Assembly (NCBI GenBank): GCA_020629715.1
Contig: JAHDCU010000002.1
Span: 372,001-436,000, forward strand
Direction of reading: 5' to 3'
Length of the DNA: 64,000 nt
From: Saprospiraceae bacterium
Lineage (GTDB): Bacteria > Bacteroidota > Bacteroidia > Chitinophagales > Saprospiraceae
Numbering within the stretch: position 1 is the first letter of the stretch; each line of letters begins with the position of its first letter. The notes beneath the pieces are model-generated. The model did not search any database. It worked only from the letters and a program-made list of their open reading frames with translations, and was not told where the DNA came from. Made by a program: the position numbers and the translations under genes. Of this stretch, positions 1 to 9,029 are shown piece after piece.

Positions 1-1824
1 AATATCTAGTTGGATATGAACTTCAGATTGTGTATATGCCATTAAACCAGCCAAATAAAACAAATGTGCCGTACAAATTTCATTACAATCAGAGTCAGGA
101 TTTAGAGAAGACCATTGGTAACTTAATTGAATATATGCTTCTGTAAATTTTTCTGTGAATGTCGGTTTATCAGGATCATTCGATACTCCTGATGTAACTG
201 CAACTAGAGTCTCAATACTCGCTTTATTAGTTTCTGTATATGGCCCATTCATTCCATATTTGGCAATTATTTCAGAAATTATTGTTGCCGATTTTTCTGC
301 ATCACTATTATTCTTATTTTCATCTAAAAACTTCTTTAGGGCAGAAAGTTTATAAATATTATTTGGGTCACTAAAATAATTTGATGTTATAAGATCAGTC
401 GATAAGTTTGACCTAGTTTTCTTTAATTCTGTTAAAATTGCCTTTTGTGCAACTGTAGAATATTCAGGACTTGATGAACAATTTATATCTCCAAGAATCT
501 CACTCAAACTAGTTTGATCAGTGATCGCCTTGATGAAATTCTTATCAAGATGTGTCTCAAATGTTGCTTCAAATTCGGTAAAAGCTTCACAGTAACAGTC
601 AATTTGATCAACTGAAACACATGAACTAGGATTATTTATTACATGGTTAAACATTACGGGACATGAAAAATAAAATTCGGCAAATTCGGATGTATTAATA
701 TCTTCTTCCTCGGGAGTAGATGCGATTAGGCAATTTTCTTCATATGGGCCCCATGTCGAACAGAAGGTTTCATCATTAAAGAGTGCATCCAAATTTCCTC
801 CTGAGTTAAGATCTATATCGAAAGTAGAACCTAAACCATCACAATTATCCAATCTCAATTCTATGAGATCCAATTCAGAAAAAAGGCCAGTATCAAGAAG
901 TATATCAATACAATCCCATAGACTACTAGAGCGGTTATCTGAATTATTAATTTCACTGAATGGAATAGGTGTCCAATCACTTAGAAGTATCCATTTATCT
1001 GGCCAATTGCATGAACATCTAGGATTCCCTCTGCCTCCTAGGTGTTGAGGACCACAACCACAGACAACTATAAAGGTTACTCCGCCTACATTACTTGCTG
1101 TTCCTCCTATTGAACCTCCTCCACTACCTGGATTTGTACCAGTACCTGAGCCTGATCCATCTCCAGGATCCGCTCCATCTCCAGGATCTCCAGGTCCATT
1201 CCCAAATGGATCACTATTAGTATTTCCAGAGCCAGATCCTTCATCATAATTATTAACTAAATCAATACAATCCTGTACAGTTGACCAATCATAATCTGAA
1301 GAATTTTTATTTTTCACATAAGTATCAAATTTTATTAGCTTCAGTTGCTTAAAAGTATTTTGCGGTGTGATCTCCTTCTTTCCAATCTTTTCATAAAACT
1401 CCATGTAAATTACATTAACATTTCGTACCTGATTAGAGTGGTCAACTTGCACCAATAACTTGAACATTTGCAAATTTCTGATTTCTAGTATTGCAGTTAT
1501 TGTTGTACCGAATTCACTAGAATGAATTAGGGCGCTTTTATTTTTTAACCATTTAGAATTGGATCTACCTAGATCTTTAGAAATTTTATCCAATATGGGA
1601 CTCATCTCTTTAATATCACCCAACCTAATTTCATTTTCTTCATGTTCAAGACAAATGTTTCGAGTTTGGCTGATATTTAATTGTAACTCTTCAATACTCT
1701 TATGGTTATGGTCAATTTCCACGTTATCTAAAACGGAAAAACTATCATTAAAGCAACTTGACGTTATAATAGTTGAAAAGCTGAATAGAATAAATATTCG
1801 AAATATATAGTTTAATTTATCCAT
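1..1824 (-). CDS. Secreted lipoprotein, N-terminal part of a polymorphic-toxin-like protein (runs off left edge)
   Basis: Seen: an open frame from ATG at 1824 reads without a stop to base 1 (608 codons), so the C-terminus lies outside the window. The N-terminus is a lipoprotein signal with a lipobox ending SSC at about residue 24. A Gly/Asp/Pro/Ser-rich linker lies around residues 210-245, followed by a Cys-rich stretch (VVCGCGP, then CSCNW) and a conserved block containing LWDCIDILLDTGL and LDNCDGLGSTFDIDL. That layout matches the protein at 36784-38964, so the two are paralogues; similarity fades after a shared INCS near residue 430. Inference: a surface-anchored carrier whose missing C-terminus would hold an effector domain different from that of the paralogue. 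The effector cannot be named here. A -7-like box lies at 1858-1865 upstream of the start. Confidence 0.8.
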   Translation of the reverse strand, partial: MDKLNYIFRIFILFSFSTIITSSCFNDSFSVLDNVEIDHNHKSIEELQLNISQTRNICLEHEENEIRLGDIKEMSPILDKISKDLGRSNSKWLKNKSALIHSSEFGTTITAILEIRNLQMFKLLVQVDHSNQVRNVNVIYMEFYEKIGKKEITPQNTFKQLKLIKFDTYVKNKNSSDYDWSTVQDCIDLVNNYDEGSGSGNTNSDPFGNGPGDPGDGADPGDGSGSGTGTNPGSGGGSIGGTASNVGGVTFIVVCGCGPQHLGGRGNPRCSCNWPDKWILLSDWTPIPFSEINNSDNRSSSLWDCIDILLDTGLFSELDLIELRLDNCDGLGSTFDIDLNSGGNLDALFNDETFCSTWGPYEENCLIASTPEEEDINTSEFAEFYFSCPVMFNHVINNPSSCVSVDQIDCYCEAFTEFEATFETHLDKNFIKAITDQTSLSEILGDINCSSSPEYSTVAQKAILTELKKTRSNLSTDLITSNYFSDPNNIYKLSALKKFLDENKNNSDAEKSATIISEIIAKYGMNGPYTETNKASIETLVAVTSGVSNDPDKPTFTEKFTEAYIQLSYQWSSLNPDSDCNEICTAHLFYLAGLMAYTQSEVHIQLDI

Positions 1825-1857
1825 TATTTTTTGAAATTTATTTGCCCATAACTCGTA

Positions 1858-1865
1858 CAAACTTA
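1858..1865 (-). promoter_or_regulatory. Candidate -7 promoter box for the left-edge lipoprotein gene
   Basis: On the minus strand this reads TAAGTTTG, matching the Bacteroidota -7 consensus TAnnTTTG, 33 bases before the ATG at 1824. No clear -33 TTG stands at the expected 19-21 base spacing, so this is a weak call. Confidence 0.35.
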
Positions 1866-2009
1866 ATGCCAAAAGACGAATATCTACTCGACTAAGCGCC
1901 TAGCTAAGTTGATACATAATTAATGTATTTAGCATTGTAATGTTCCATAATTTCAGGCCACGAGCCAATAGAATATTTGTATATTATTAATGCACTTAGC
2001 GAAACTAAA

Positions 2010-2046
2010 AGAGCCAAATGAAACAAATTCATTTGGCTCTTTTTTT
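2010..2046. terminator. Rho-independent terminator, probably bidirectional
   Basis: A perfect 13-bp stem (2010-2022 with 2028-2040) closes a 5-base loop. It is followed by a T tract on the plus strand and a shorter TTTT on the minus strand. It sits 16 bases beyond the stop of the haloperoxidase-like gene, so its main job is likely to end that minus-strand transcript before the next minus-strand gene. Confidence 0.85.
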
Positions 2047-2061
2047 ATAAAAAAAATTAAT

Positions 2062-4980
2062 CTAATCTGCCTTTATTATAGGAGTTTGATACAACAGTTC
2101 ATCATTAGTACCAAAAAGATTGACTACATACATACCTTCTGGCATTCCTTGCATCGAGATTTCAGTACTTTGATTTTGAACGAAGGTGCACTCAAACTCT
2201 CGAGCATATTTTTGATCTACTGAGAAAATTGCTCCACGTACTATACCATCTACAGGATATCGTATGGTAAATGAATCCCTTACAGGATTTGGGAAGATAT
2301 TAGCTTCCAAAAATAAATCAAAACCAGAACAGTCCTCATCTATACCATTGTCAGCAATTTCAGGAGCACCTAAATAAATACTCGCATTGTTATCATCGCA
2401 ATCATCAGCATTACGTACAAATCCTGCAGGTACGACATCCACACATATCGTATTGATGACATTGATATCTCCAAATCCATCCTGATCCATATCCATGTAG
2501 AAATCATAATATGGAATATTATCATCTACCTCTCCATTGCAATCATTATCGATATTATCGCAGATTTCAGGAGCATCTGCATTGACAAAATTTAAGCTAT
2601 CATCACAATCATCAGGATTGGTAACATAACCTGTTGGAGCTACAGCTTCACAAATATTTATCATGCTTTCAGGGTCACCGAAACCATCATTATCTGTGTC
2701 CAAGAAGTAATCGTAATATGGTATATTATCATCAATATCTCCATTGCAATCATTATCTATACCATCACAAAGCTCAGGAGCATCTTGATATACAGAAGAT
2801 GAAGAGTCATCACAATCTAGGCTATTGTCAACAAATCCGATAGGTGCTATTTCACTACATAGTTCTACTGCATTCTCCAATGCCCCGAATCCATCAGAAT
2901 CAGCATCTGCATAATAAGTATTCAATGGTAGTCCATCATCGATCATACCGTTGCAATCATTATCGATATCATCACATGATTCTACGCCGCCAGGGAAAGC
3001 CAGTGGATTATTATCATCGCAGTCGATATAATTGTAAAAACCATCTTGATCATTATCATCATAAAATAAATCTAATGCTAACTCAAAAACATCTTCTGAG
3101 ATTCGCTGACCTATCAATCTACCTTTGATATCATCTGCGGGTGGGTGTATTCCTCCCCATATTCTGCTTAAACTAGTCTGATCTGATGCATCATTATAGG
3201 TAGCCCATTGGAGCTGAAAAGACTCAGACGGACCATCTTCAAAAACCAAAAATTCATTGGCAGTAATATCAAACGTACCCATTCCACCAGGAAAAAATTC
3301 ACTACCTGTAAGCTTCGTGATGATCTGAGCGGCACCTCTTGAAAAAGTGCTATGTCCTGATAAGTATCCAGCAAAGTTTGGGGTCACAAAACTTGGTCTT
3401 TGGTATGGCCACCATTCTTCACCTCTTATCCAACCTACTCCTGCAATATCAGTCATAGGATCATTGATAAATTCTGGACCTCTCCATCCATATAACTTCA
3501 TAGTACCTACATGTTCACCATTATCTCCAGCTAGCGGATCTCCAGGCATGATGGGCTCGATATAGCCAGGAATCACTCGCATACCATGAGGATCATAATA
3601 AGGTCCAGCAGGATCTGAGCTCTGACCTTTACTTGCCATATAACGTATAGCTGATACTGGTCTCACATAGTCATAATACCCTTTGATACCCCATGTCGAT
3701 ACTGCACAGTCATGCATAGTTGACCCTAGAAGAAAGTAAGATTTTATATCCCATTCTAGATCACTTAACTCTTCTCCTTGACCGTTAAATTTTCTTATAA
3801 TTTCTGGATGATCATTGACATAATTGATTAGAGTAAACCAATGACCAGGAGGAGTTTCACTATCAGGTCCATCTGCCCAAAATTCTGCTAAGCAACGTGC
3901 ATAGTCTGCACGTTTTACCATATTAGGCGCATAAGGCTGACCTGTAACTGGATTCTTCGGACGACCTATGCCTTTATCACCACCCTCCATGTAATTATAA
4001 ACTTGATCATAATCTATAAAATCTTCAGGTAGATTTGTAAGATTACCAAAAGATGCTGGAGAGATATCAATCAAAGTTTCATCTGCAGGATCGAGATGAG
4101 AAGACCATTGAGCTACCATTGAAAATCCACCAATATAACCGTACAATCCGTTGTCATTCTTATCATTGATCTTAGGTGGTGGACCAGGATCATGGTATAC
4201 CTTATAAGTATCTCCGTCACGCTCATATACCGTTAAATCATCTTCAGTCATAGAAAAGGGTATCACATTTCCCCACTCTGGACTTAGAAAAGGAGGTGTA
4301 TTGAACGGAATTTCATTACCTGACTGATCTATGAATACATCAAGAGTAAGCGGCTGCCATCGATCAGGGTCAGTGATACTCGGATTACCGGATTGCTGCA
4401 TCACCAATGGATCATTTACTGGTTGATAATATGCATTGGTATAAAAAAGAAGCTCATTGGCTCCATCTTGAATACCGAAATCAAGGTATTTCTGACCGAT
4501 ATAATTACCTAATGCTGCTGCACTTCCTGTTGAGTAGTCTTGAGAAGTATTATTGAAATCATAACCTAGCTCGGTCATGAAGTTATTAAACCTAAGTTGA
4601 GCGTTGAATCCCTCAGGACTAAATCTAAATCGTTGAGTCAGAATTCTATATATGGCAAAAGATATTGCCTCTTCGATCTGAGCCTCTGGGTCAATCCCTA
4701 CAGTAAATCCATCAAAAGGTGTTTCTATTCCCTCTATCTCTTTACCAAGCAAATATGGTTCACATTCTGGATGAAAAACTGACCAAATGTCGTACATAGC
4801 AGCTGAAGTATGCCACAAGTTTCTTGCATGCACCGTAGGACGTGCAAGATCATTTCTAATCGATTCTAGCAGTACCTCATTCCACTCTTGTGCAATACTA
4901 TGATCTTGCGCCGAACTGGCAGTAGGAAAGATCATCAAGAAACAAATAGAAAGTATCCAGGTTTGTAAAAATGATTTCAT
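2062..4980 (-). CDS. T9SS-exported vanadium haloperoxidase/PAP2-like protein with MopE-type repeats
   Basis: 972 residues. A Sec signal peptide ends near SSAQ (about residue 25). The catalytic half carries the three landmarks of the vanadium-dependent haloperoxidase / PAP2 phosphatase superfamily: YVRPVSAIR, LSGHSTFS and SRIWGGIHPPADD, with arginines and histidines that hold vanadate or phosphate. From about residue 640 come four Cys/Asp-rich MopE-type putative metal-binding repeats of the form IDNDCNGxxDD with a preceding DCDD. The C-terminus (FPNPVRDSFTIRYP onward) is a T9SS type A sorting domain, so the protein is predicted to be exported through type IX secretion and attached to the surface. 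Family knowledge: relatives oxidise halides with peroxide or hydrolyse phosphate esters; sequence alone does not decide which. The repeats probably bind calcium. Confidence 0.88.
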   Translation of the reverse strand: MKSFLQTWILSICFLMIFPTASSAQDHSIAQEWNEVLLESIRNDLARPTVHARNLWHTSAAMYDIWSVFHPECEPYLLGKEIEGIETPFDGFTVGIDPEAQIEEAISFAIYRILTQRFRFSPEGFNAQLRFNNFMTELGYDFNNTSQDYSTGSAAALGNYIGQKYLDFGIQDGANELLFYTNAYYQPVNDPLVMQQSGNPSITDPDRWQPLTLDVFIDQSGNEIPFNTPPFLSPEWGNVIPFSMTEDDLTVYERDGDTYKVYHDPGPPPKINDKNDNGLYGYIGGFSMVAQWSSHLDPADETLIDISPASFGNLTNLPEDFIDYDQVYNYMEGGDKGIGRPKNPVTGQPYAPNMVKRADYARCLAEFWADGPDSETPPGHWFTLINYVNDHPEIIRKFNGQGEELSDLEWDIKSYFLLGSTMHDCAVSTWGIKGYYDYVRPVSAIRYMASKGQSSDPAGPYYDPHGMRVIPGYIEPIMPGDPLAGDNGEHVGTMKLYGWRGPEFINDPMTDIAGVGWIRGEEWWPYQRPSFVTPNFAGYLSGHSTFSRGAAQIITKLTGSEFFPGGMGTFDITANEFLVFEDGPSESFQLQWATYNDASDQTSLSRIWGGIHPPADDIKGRLIGQRISEDVFELALDLFYDDNDQDGFYNYIDCDDNNPLAFPGGVESCDDIDNDCNGMIDDGLPLNTYYADADSDGFGALENAVELCSEIAPIGFVDNSLDCDDSSSSVYQDAPELCDGIDNDCNGDIDDNIPYYDYFLDTDNDGFGDPESMINICEAVAPTGYVTNPDDCDDSLNFVNADAPEICDNIDNDCNGEVDDNIPYYDFYMDMDQDGFGDINVINTICVDVVPAGFVRNADDCDDNNASIYLGAPEIADNGIDEDCSGFDLFLEANIFPNPVRDSFTIRYPVDGIVRGAIFSVDQKYAREFECTFVQNQSTEISMQGMPEGMYVVNLFGTNDELLYQTPIIKAD

Positions 4981-5194
4981 AAAACTTTATACTGGTTAAG
5001 GTAATGTATTGACAAAAATAGCAATATGTCATTAAGCAAACACAGAAATTATTAGATTAATCAATAATCAAACTACTATTAAGACTCCAAAATGCACCAA
5101 TTCCCCATAGAGATAAGTTAATTCTTGCAACTATTAACAATTATGACCATTGATACCATAATCTATATCGATTTTAGGCTATCATTGCTGCGTC

Positions 5195-7105
5195 ATGAAT
5201 CAACATTTTAATATTACTAAAAAGGCTTATATTTCATTCTTGTCTCAATGCATTCAGCTTGAACAAGAGGAAGAAAAGAAACAATATCATGCACTTTCCA
5301 AAAACCTAAACCACCAGGATAAGATAAAAACTGGAGTCTTGCTGAAAGGTCTGCAGTGCATACGTAAATATTTCGCTGCAGGAGATCAACAAGAGCTAGA
5401 ATTTGAATATCACTCTCCGATAGGTAGATCGTCTAAATTTAGAGTCGGTATGGCATGCACTCTTTCCAGCCCCGATGATGAATCTTCTGCCAAAGCAACA
5501 GTTTCATTTTTGAGATCAAAAACAATCAAAGTTTTGCTACATAGCGATACTGATATTGATTGGGTAAGAGCAGAACGAGGCAAATATAACCTAGAGACCA
5601 TTTATGATAATCGTCCTTATCAAGTCATGCTCAATGCTATTCGTGGATTAGAAGAAACAAATCGTATCGAACTGAATGAACTTATTTATCTCTGTGCGGG
5701 ATTGGATATCCAAGAGACTTCTTTGGCTACGTCGTCTACACTAGATTCTTTTCAGATACATTCACTAAATAAAAGCCAAAATGCTGCGATAACTAAATGT
5801 CTAAATAGTCCTTTTGTTAGTCTCGTCCATGGGCCTCCGGGTACGGGAAAGACAACCACTATTATAGAGCTAGTGAGAGCCTTGCGCATAAGACAACAGA
5901 AAGTACTAGTCACCGCATCTAGTAATAATGCCGTAGACCTAGTTGCAGAAGGCTTGTTACACCGTCAAGTTGAGGTTTTGAGAATCGGAAATATTGCCAG
6001 AATTAGCGACCCTTTAATAGAATCAACGCTCAACGAAAAAATCAAAAATCACAAAGATTGGACTCGGATCAAACAGATCAAAATAGAAGCAGAAGAAGCA
6101 AGAAAAGCAGCAGGTAAATGGAAACGATCTTTTGGAGAAGACGAAAGACGGCAACGAAAGATGATGTATCAAGAGTATAAAGAGCTTAAAAAATGGTCAA
6201 AAGACCTAGAGCACAAGATTACAACTGATATCATCGATAGAGCGCCAGTGGTAGCTACCACCCTCATCGGAGCAAGCCATCATTCTATAACAGACATTAT
6301 ATATGATTATGTCATTATCGATGAAGCCTCACAAGCACTAGAACCAGAATGCTGGAACGTTATATTAAAAGCCAAAAAAATAATACTTGTAGGTGATCAC
6401 AAACAACTGCCCCCCACCATAAAAAGTATGAAAGCTAAGCAGGCCGGACTAGAGCAAACATTGCTTGATAAATTGATGAAATATGCGTCACTAAGCTCTT
6501 TTCTAGATACTCAGTATCGTATGCATCCTAGTATTTTGGGATTCCCGAATACACAGTTCTATAACGACAAACTACAATCTGCGAGAGATCCAAAGAGTTA
6601 TTCGCTGCAATCTATACCTAGTCTGTTACATATTGATACATGTGGATGTGGATTTGAAGAAAAAATGAATAAGCATACACGATCGTACTACAATGATGGT
6701 GAGTTTTTCATACTACGTGAGTTTATCTACAGACATTTTGAAGAACTTAAAAACACCTCAATCGGGATTATGTCGCCATACGCTGAACAAGTACGATATC
6801 TGCGAACTCAATTTCAGAAAGATGAAAAGTTAGCTGCATTACAAACGGATATTGATAGTATAGATGGTTTCCAAGGTAGAGAACGTGATGTTATATTCCT
6901 ATTATTCACCAGATCCAATGATCGAAGCGAGATTGGATTTTTGAAAGATAAACGAAGACTTAATGTTGCGTTGACAAGAGCGAAAGATAACTTGATCACT
7001 ATTGGAGATTCGGCAACACTAGCAAGTGATCATAGTTATGTCAAACTTATCAATCATATGGAGGAGCAAAATAGTTATGCCTCAGCCTATGAATATATGT
7101 ACTAA
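5195..7105 (+). CDS. SF1 DNA/RNA helicase, IGHMBP2/Upf1-like
   Basis: 636 residues. Helicase motifs are complete: Walker A GPPGTGKTT at residues 213-221, motif II DEASQALEPE from residue 376, motif III GDHKQLPPT at about 400-408, QYRMHP at 440-445, and motif VI VALTRAK near 590. The spacing and DEAS/QYRMHP wording place it in the Upf1-like branch of superfamily 1 (SMUBP-2/IGHMBP2 type), which unwinds nucleic acid 5' to 3' with ATP. A charged, probably coiled-coil insertion (about residues 285-345) sits between motifs Ia and II, as in that family. No signal peptide, so cytoplasmic. The gene is monocistronic by spacing: its left neighbour is divergent and the gap to the next gene is 174 bases. 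The substrate is not known. Confidence 0.9.
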   Translation: MNQHFNITKKAYISFLSQCIQLEQEEEKKQYHALSKNLNHQDKIKTGVLLKGLQCIRKYFAAGDQQELEFEYHSPIGRSSKFRVGMACTLSSPDDESSAKATVSFLRSKTIKVLLHSDTDIDWVRAERGKYNLETIYDNRPYQVMLNAIRGLEETNRIELNELIYLCAGLDIQETSLATSSTLDSFQIHSLNKSQNAAITKCLNSPFVSLVHGPPGTGKTTTIIELVRALRIRQQKVLVTASSNNAVDLVAEGLLHRQVEVLRIGNIARISDPLIESTLNEKIKNHKDWTRIKQIKIEAEEARKAAGKWKRSFGEDERRQRKMMYQEYKELKKWSKDLEHKITTDIIDRAPVVATTLIGASHHSITDIIYDYVIIDEASQALEPECWNVILKAKKIILVGDHKQLPPTIKSMKAKQAGLEQTLLDKLMKYASLSSFLDTQYRMHPSILGFPNTQFYNDKLQSARDPKSYSLQSIPSLLHIDTCGCGFEEKMNKHTRSYYNDGEFFILREFIYRHFEELKNTSIGIMSPYAEQVRYLRTQFQKDEKLAALQTDIDSIDGFQGRERDVIFLLFTRSNDRSEIGFLKDKRRLNVALTRAKDNLITIGDSATLASDHSYVKLINHMEEQNSYASAYEYMY

Positions 7106-7279
7106 ATTAGACTAATCATACACAACGAAACATTAGATCTTTTATTTTGCTCAAATGTTAATTTGACAAATTTAATTTCAACAGTATGTATCTATGAGAA
7201 AAAATCACTAACTTATGAAATCTAAAGAATCATTAAAATGTTTGATGATTAAATTTAATTGAAAACTAAATTGACATAC

Positions 7280-7579
7280 ATGGATATTAAAATTGAAAGA
7301 AATGCATCTACCGATGCAAGTGCTAATGGTTTTGAGTCTTATGCTAAAGAAAGGATACAAAAGTATTTTGATCACTATCCTTTTTTACAGTCTATTCAAA
7401 TATATTTAAGAGGTAAAAAACATCCTACTAAAAAAGTCAAATTACAAATGAATTTAAAAGGGAAAGAAATTTTCTCTGAAGCCAAAGGTCTCCAGCACCA
7501 CGATGCATTTGATAATGCTCTAGTCAAAGTGGCCTCACAGCTTGCGAAGTATAAATCCAAACATTACTACGCAGCATAA
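7280..7579 (+). CDS. hpf: Ribosome hibernation promoting factor, short HPF/RaiA type
   Basis: 99 residues starting MDIKIERNAS. I chose the ATG at 7280 over an in-frame TTG at 7259 because HPF-family proteins begin with this beta strand. The beta-alpha-beta-beta-beta-alpha layout and the conserved DAFDNALVKVASQLAKYKSK helix at the end fit the short HPF/RaiA family, which binds the 30S decoding region and stabilises inactive ribosomes in stationary phase. The C-terminal dimerisation domain of long HPF is absent, so it would be the short form. It is followed immediately by a strong terminator, so it is a single-gene unit. Confidence 0.85.
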   Translation: MDIKIERNASTDASANGFESYAKERIQKYFDHYPFLQSIQIYLRGKKHPTKKVKLQMNLKGKEIFSEAKGLQHHDAFDNALVKVASQLAKYKSKHYYAA

Positions 7580-7583
7580 ATGA

Positions 7584-7618
7584 AAAATGCCATCTGGATT
7601 TTCTAGATGGCATTTTTT
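7584..7618 (+). terminator. Rho-independent terminator after hpf
   Basis: A perfect 12-bp stem (7584-7595 with 7605-7616) with a 9-base loop ends in six Ts. It starts five bases after the hpf stop codon. Confidence 0.9.
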
Positions 7619-7653
7619 AATTTTACAATCTAAGTTTCTACTAAATCAGTATC

Positions 7654-8166
7654 ATGGCAAAAAATAATACCGCTTCTTTCGTACTGCGATTTACACAAAA
7701 GATATTTGAAGGGCAAGATGGACAAGCTGACTTACAATGGCGAGGAAATATTACCCATGTACAAGAAGGCGAAGATGCTAATTTCAAAGACTTTGAAGAT
7801 GCCATGGTATTTATGCAGTCAAGACTCGATGCTCTGACTAAAAAAACAACAAAAAATAAATCTGAAGAGGAGCAGAAGGGATTGTTACAAAAGAGTTTTG
7901 GTATTTGGAGAAAAGTATCACGAGACTATCCTAAACTGATCAAAGAGGTAATCAAAGATCCTAAAGCACAGGTAGGTCAACTTCAAGAACAAATCCAAGA
8001 AGGAATAAGTACGGTTACGGATGAGATAAATGAGAGATTAGAGCTCGACTCATGGAGAGGCCCTTCCAAAAATGACTTCAAGCAGCTCCAATTGCAAATG
8101 GATATGATGATGAATAAATTACAAGAACTGGATTCCAAAATTGAAGGAATAGAGAAAACGAAGTAA
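7654..8166 (+). CDS. Hypothetical coiled-coil protein at the head of the storage locus
   Basis: 170 residues, no signal peptide or membrane segment. The first 60 residues look like a small beta-rich domain found in some bacterial small proteins: SFVLRFTQKIF, then WRGNITHVQEGE, then an FKDFEDAMVFM helix. The rest is charged and helical with long heptad-like stretches (LQEQIQEGISTV; LQLQMDMMMNKLQELDSKI), suggesting a coiled coil or phasin-like amphipathic helices. Its TAA stop overlaps the ATG of the BTAD regulator (TAATG at 8164-8168), so the two are translationally coupled. Inference: a granule-associated or regulator-partner protein, from context only. Confidence 0.6.
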   Translation: MAKNNTASFVLRFTQKIFEGQDGQADLQWRGNITHVQEGEDANFKDFEDAMVFMQSRLDALTKKTTKNKSEEEQKGLLQKSFGIWRKVSRDYPKLIKEVIKDPKAQVGQLQEQIQEGISTVTDEINERLELDSWRGPSKNDFKQLQLQMDMMMNKLQELDSKIEGIEKTK

Positions 8167-8966
8167 TGATCACAAGCCTCGCTAGTCTTGAGGAGTTAAA
8201 AGAATTCAGGTCCAACTCTGATCTTCAAGTATATACACTTGGACAATTTAAAATCACCAAGCAACATCAAGATATATCCACTAAAGCTTGGGGACGAGAT
8301 AAAGCCATACAACTATTTCAATACCTCTTAGCTAATACTCAAGCTAAGCATATCCATAAAGAAAAAATCATCGATAGACTCTGGGAAGATCAAGACATGG
8401 AAGATGGTAATCGTGATTTTAAAATTGCTTTACATGGTGTTAATAAAGCGCTGGAACCTGATCGAAAATCCAGAACTGAACCGATATACTTGCAAAGACA
8501 AGGAGTCAGTTATTCATTAAATCAAAGTCGCATTTGGATAGATAGCATAGCCCTACAACAATCTATAAGTTTAGCCCATGGAGAAACTGATCCAAAATGT
8601 AAACTCGAATTATATTATTACGCCAACTCGCTTTACCAAGGAATCTTTTTACCCAATCGGATTTATGAAGACTGGAGCTCAATGACAAGAGAAAATCTCC
8701 AAGTATTATTTCTAAATGCCACAATTGATCTTGCCGAACTATGTTTATCTCAAGATCCACTCGAAACAATAAGGCTAACCCAACAGGCTCTGGAGATAGA
8801 TCCATCATGGGAGGATGCTTATGCCCTTGGAATCAAAGCTTATATCCAAAAAGGTAATCGTCCCATGGCTATCAAAACATACAATAAGTGCAAGACTATA
8901 CTTTGGGAAGAATTTGAACTAGAACCACTCCCTGAAACGAGCCAACTCATTAGTAGTATCGGCTAA
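8166..8966 (+). CDS. SARP/BTAD-type transcriptional regulator
   Basis: 266 residues. Residues 20-110 look like a winged-helix domain of the OmpR-C/SARP kind (VYTLGQFKI, AIQLFQYLLAN, IIDRLWED). From about 120 to the end is an all-helical bacterial transcriptional activation domain with TPR character (LYQGIFLP, EDAYALGIKAYI). There is no ATPase or receiver domain, so this is a short SARP-like activator. Its start codon overlaps the previous stop, and a phasin-like gene with its own promoter box follows 63 bases downstream. The neighbourhood suggests that it controls the storage-granule genes; the target is inference. SARP-type regulators are best known from actinobacteria, though short BTAD proteins also occur in other phyla. 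Confidence 0.75.
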   Translation: MITSLASLEELKEFRSNSDLQVYTLGQFKITKQHQDISTKAWGRDKAIQLFQYLLANTQAKHIHKEKIIDRLWEDQDMEDGNRDFKIALHGVNKALEPDRKSRTEPIYLQRQGVSYSLNQSRIWIDSIALQQSISLAHGETDPKCKLELYYYANSLYQGIFLPNRIYEDWSSMTRENLQVLFLNATIDLAELCLSQDPLETIRLTQQALEIDPSWEDAYALGIKAYIQKGNRPMAIKTYNKCKTILWEEFELEPLPETSQLISSIG

Positions 8967-9004
8967 CGAAACTCAATTGTAACTCATCTGTAACTTGGCC
9001 ATTT

Positions 9005-9012
9005 TACATTTG
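9005..9012 (+). promoter_or_regulatory. Candidate -7 promoter box for the phasin-like genes
   Basis: TACATTTG matches TAnnTTTG and lies 17 bases before the ATG at 9030. The nearest upstream TTG (8977-8979) is a little further away than the usual 19-21 bases. Confidence 0.45.
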
Positions 9013-9029
9013 TATTAAAATTACAAATC

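Noticed and set aside
2634-3128. His/Tyr-rich plus-strand frames
   Set aside because: They are shadows opposite the Asp/Cys-rich MopE repeats of the haloperoxidase-like gene.
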